64,000 nucleotides of DNA from Distichodus sexfasciatus (taxonomy: Eukaryota > Chordata > Actinopteri > Characiformes > Distichodontidae): contig JAVGVS010000097.1 of assembly GCA_032718565.1 (NCBI GenBank), positions 74,136 to 138,135 on the forward strand. The letters run 5' to 3'. The notes under the pieces were generated by a model that worked only from the letters and a program-made list of their open reading frames with translations, was not told the origin of the DNA and made no database searches. Below are positions 61,245 through 64,000 of the stretch, piece after piece (within the stretch, counting starts at the first letter, position 1; every line of letters starts with the position of its first letter). Position numbers and translations under genes: made by a program.

Positions 61245-61438
61245 GCAAGCTGGTAGTGTAACGGTCAGGGAGTTGGCCCTGAGATCGGGAAGGTCATTGG
61301 TTCAAATTCCGGACCGGTAAAGGTACCACACAGGGATCCCGGGCAATGGCAAAACCAAAAGCTGCCCCATGCTCCTTCACGGATGGGTCAAGTGCAGTGG
61401 TCACATGTGGTTGTGGTCCACTGTGTGCTGTGCTGTGA
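61245..61438 (+). mobile_element. Main tRNA-SINE family, copy 14
   Basis: GCTGGTAGTGTAACGGTCAG, GAGATCGGGAAGGTCATTGG, box B GTTCAAATTCCGG, ACCGGTAAAGGTACC, GGGTCAAGTGCAGTGGTCAC. Confidence 0.85.
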
Positions 61439-62075
61439 GTGATTATGGCTGATGGGTGTAAATGAGGTGATAGTTTAAAAGCAGCAGCACTGCGGAGGCT
61501 GATGCGTGTTGAATGTTGAGCAGATCTAATCTAAGTGAGGAGCGTGGACACAGAAACTGTCCAACTCCTGCAGACAAACGACCTCTAGAGACTCGGTAGC
61601 CCACAGGCAGCTCTTTAGAGGAAATTCTCAAGTCGCTTTTTAATTGGAGATCTCCTTTCAGCGCTTTATTTCACTCATTTTCATCAGGCTCATATTTCTG
61701 ACAGGGGAGCAGCACTCATATGCCGGCTAGAGGATCTGATACGGCGGGTGTGTTACAGCTCACAGCCGAGAGTCGGAGCACCGCCTTTGATGGACTTTAC
61801 CCTTTATTTAATGAATACTTAAAAAATAGAGCCATGAAACTCCCTCATCAACGCTGAAACTCTTGTCTTAACCGTATAAGTGCTGCAGTATGTAATAATA
61901 GACAGACAATTCTAAAAAATAACGCATCTTTTTGACAAAACAAAACTATAAAATGTGGCTTATTTTTCTGTATTATATTTAACACGTCAGGCATTTTTGG
62001 TCATGCATTGATGCTATTTTGTCATAATAAGAAAAACACACTTTGAGTTCCTTTAGAAAACACCCCATATTTGCA
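61439..62075. other. Unassigned sequence
   Basis: Nothing recognised. Confidence 0.5.
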
Positions 62076-62165
62076 AGGTCGCCAGTTCAAATCCACTGCC
62101 GGTAAAGGTACCACTAGGGTACTCATGAACAAGGTACCATCCCCGAGCACTGCTCCCAGGGTACT
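62076..62165 (+). mobile_element. Main tRNA-SINE family, copy 15 (both ends missing)
   Basis: GGTCGCCAGTTCAAATCC, GCCGGTAAAGGTACCACTAG and CATGAACAAGGTACCATCCC, then it runs into a CT-rich block. The 206-codon frame through it is Ser/Leu low-complexity. Confidence 0.8.
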
Positions 62166-62561
62166 GGCCTCTCTCTTCTCTCTTCTTTCCCTCACTTGCT
62201 TTCTCTCTCTCTTTTTCTCTTTGTCTCACTCACTACTCTTTCTCTCTCACTTCATCTCTCACTGTCTATTTTCTCTCCTCTTTTCTCTCTTTGTCCCTGC
62301 TTTTCCCTCTGTCTGTCTCTCTGTCTCTACATCTCCTCTCTTTCTCCGTCTCTTTCTTTTCTCTCCTCTTTTCCTCCTTGTTCTCTCCCTCCCTCACTTG
62401 CTCTCTCTCTCTCTCCCTCTCTCTCTCTCTACTTTTAGTTTTTCTGCCTCTAGCCTCATCTCTACCTTTTCTCTGTTTGTCTCACTCTGTCTCTCTCTAT
62501 TTTTTCTCTTTGTCTGTCTCTCTCTTTTCTATCCTTATTCCTCCTCTTGCCTCCATCATTT

Positions 62562-62611
<50 letters not shown>

Positions 62612-62625
62612 ATAAAGTATCATCA
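62166..62625. repeat. Pyrimidine-rich (CT) block
   Basis: Degenerate TCTCTTTCTC-type sequence with pure CT runs at 62398-62432 and 62562-62612, similar in texture to 39440-39930. Long frames through it are not genes. Confidence 0.9.
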
Positions 62626-63357
62626 CAAGGAACATTTTATCCTAGAGGAGCGAGGGAGGGAGGGACGGATGTAAAGACAGAGAAAGAGTGATTCCTCCTC
62701 TCTCTTCATCTCTCGCTGGGTTTAAGTTCTCAGGAGTGTAAGAGGTTGAGTCCCGTGCAGGAGCCCACACTCCGTCTGCTGCTGCTGCAGCCTCCGGACC
62801 AGTGACTCACTTCTCCAGCAGCACCATGTCACAACATATACACACACACACACACACAGAAAAACATTCACTCCACCAACAGACGTGACTTTCCCGACTT
62901 GGTGTTCCTGTCCTCATATCAGACATGGCTTTATTTCCGCCGTCAGGTTGATGCATTTTGACTGGTAATTATTTTGGACATCAGCGCTTGTTAACTCAAC
63001 ATTGCAGATCACCTTAGACGTGCTAGAAATTATTAGCTACAATCGTTTGCATTTTCTCTAGAGCTGCTTCTTTTAAACCTTGTGCTGTTAGACTGTGAGA
63101 GACGTCCATTAGGCTGGAGTTGTGTAGTCGTCTGAGCAGCAGGAACTCTATGATGGTGAACGGAAGATGATGGGATTACGGTACTCCTGTCCGAGTCTAA
63201 TGGCTTGATGCCATTTTTGGCAAAATCCAAGATTATTTCGTAAGAAAACCCCAAACTGGACTACAGTAGCATGAAGCCACTAGCAGAATCTAAGAGGAAT
63301 CCACCTCAAAAGCTGAGACACAAGCTGTATTCTCTTCGTGTATTGTGCGGTTGGTTC
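62626..63357. other. Unassigned sequence
   Basis: A CA run is at 62840-62860 and a short CTGCTGCTGCTGCAG at 62777-62791. No gene recognised. Confidence 0.45.
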
Positions 63358-63550
63358 ATTGGTTCGGTTAGGGAGTTGGCCCCGTGATCGTAAGATCACC
63401 AGTTCAAACCCCGAACCAGTAAAAGGTACCTCTAAGGTACTTATGAGCAAAGTACCACACTGCTCCCTTGGCACTGCTCCTTCACAGAGGGATCAAATCT
63501 AGAGTTAATTAATTTGTTGTGGTGCACTGTGCGCTGTGTTCACAATAGAG
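63358..63550 (+). mobile_element. Main tRNA-SINE family, copy 16
   Basis: GGTTCGGTTAGGGAGTTGGC, GTGATCGTAAGATCACCAG, box B GTTCAAACCCCGAACC, TATGAGCAAAGTACC, GTGGTGCACTGTGCGCTGTG and TTCACAATAGAG. The usual CCCCAAGCACTGCTCC segment is scrambled. Confidence 0.8.
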
Positions 63551-63613
63551 TTACCGTTACCGAGACCGAGACCAGACCAAGAGCAAAGTGTGTCGAGACC
63601 GAGACGAGACTAA

Positions 63614-64000
63614 GGGTGCTTTCACACTGTAGTACGCTTGCTCTGGTCTGAATCAGTTGATAATTTTGTAAACTTGTAGCATTTTCTTCTTGGTTCGGTT
63701 TGTTTTCACACGGAAAAAAATTAAAGCGTACCAAAATGTGTCACTTTAAATCATGCGAGAACGTCCTCTCCGCTTATTGGTCAGATGTGTTTGCCGCGTG
63801 AACAAAAATGTAAATACAGCAAGAAGATTCTGTGTCGACTGTTTTTAAGATGGAGAACCTACGTGGACTGGTTGTCGCCCTGGTGATTACTTTCTACATC
63901 TCGTGCGTTCACCACTTCAGACGAATTATTGCGTTTGAAAATCAAGCGCGGTTACGGCTGGAAAACAGCGTATTAATGCACCGCATTCACCGAAGGCGCA
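63614..64000 (+). mobile_element. PIF/Harbinger-like element, left part at window edge
   Basis: After TAA (63611-63613, a typical Harbinger target site) the sequence opens GGGTGCTTTCACACTGTAGT, an end type common in fish Harbinger elements. CGGTTTGTTTTCACACGG repeats part of the end inside the arm. The element continues past the last base of the window. Confidence 0.65.
63850..64000 (+). CDS. Open frame of the Harbinger-like element (partial)
   Basis: From ATG at 63850 the frame runs 50 codons to the last base without a stop. It opens with a hydrophobic stretch (LVVALVITFYISCV) and becomes basic, with HHFRRII and HRIHRRR. Harbinger transposases of fish often have a short basic N-terminus before the DDE domain, so this could be the start of HARBI1-type transposase or of the partner Myb-like protein. 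No catalytic residue is in view. The start is chosen as the first ATG downstream of the terminal repeat. Confidence 0.4.
   Translation, partial: MENLRGLVVALVITFYISCVHHFRRIIAFENQARLRLENSVLMHRIHRRR

Noticed and set aside
10081..63550. tRNA genes at GGTTCAAGTCC-type box B sites
   Set aside because: These sites belong to SINE heads: the cloverleaf is degraded and each is followed by the same non-tRNA body and tail.

Overview
The window is eukaryotic, vertebrate, repeat-dominated DNA, most likely intergenic or intronic sequence of a ray-finned (teleost) fish. The grounds are the repeats themselves: V-SINE/DANA-like tRNA SINEs, Tc1-like elements, many hAT and PIF/Harbinger-like non-autonomous elements, a Ty3/gypsy element, and long CA, GA, TTA and TA microsatellites. 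I found no host protein-coding gene that I can support, no tRNA, rRNA or other RNA gene, and no bacterial-type operon or CRISPR array. Almost every long open frame is a simple-repeat frame or transposon debris.

Layout. 1-6.9 kb: a CACTGC-terminal MITE, hAT elements (one nested inside another) and a palindromic GTGAC-terminal element. 7-13.5 kb: a broken Tc1 transposon inside a retroposon tail, tRNA-SINEs, a ~77-bp minisatellite (11.15-12.64 kb) and a second GTGAC element. 13.5-25 kb: AT-rich sequence, a 33-bp minisatellite (15.6-16.8 kb), a hAT MITE, a V-SINE and two Tc1-like elements. 25-31 kb: retroposon tails, MITEs and a long-armed palindrome. 31-42 kb: purine-rich and pyrimidine-rich blocks, a hAT element with a perfect 8-bp target duplication, a third GTGAC element, and a 13-copy 34-bp array carrying a CCAAT-type box in each unit. 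42.7-45.8 kb: the only element with extensive coding sequence, a Ty3/gypsy retrotransposon deleted from just inside its 5' LTR into reverse transcriptase, and broken by several frameshifts and a stop. 46-57 kb: a Tc1 MITE, TTA microsatellites with a 55-bp pogo-like insertion, a pogo/Tigger deletion derivative that keeps its first codons, a SINE nested in a SINE, and a candidate solo LTR. 57-64 kb: Harbinger-like MITE, long TA tracts, more SINEs, and at the right edge the start of another Harbinger-like element with a frame still open at the last base.

The most productive signal is insertion structure. Target duplications can be read directly for several elements (8 bp for hAT, 4 bp for GTGAC elements, TA for Tc1/pogo, ATAT for gypsy), and nesting gives a relative insertion order. 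Three insertions with GTGAC-type ends and 4-bp A/T-only target repeats, and the 34-bp CCAAT array, are the observations I would follow first. All family assignments come from reading motifs by eye, not from a database search.
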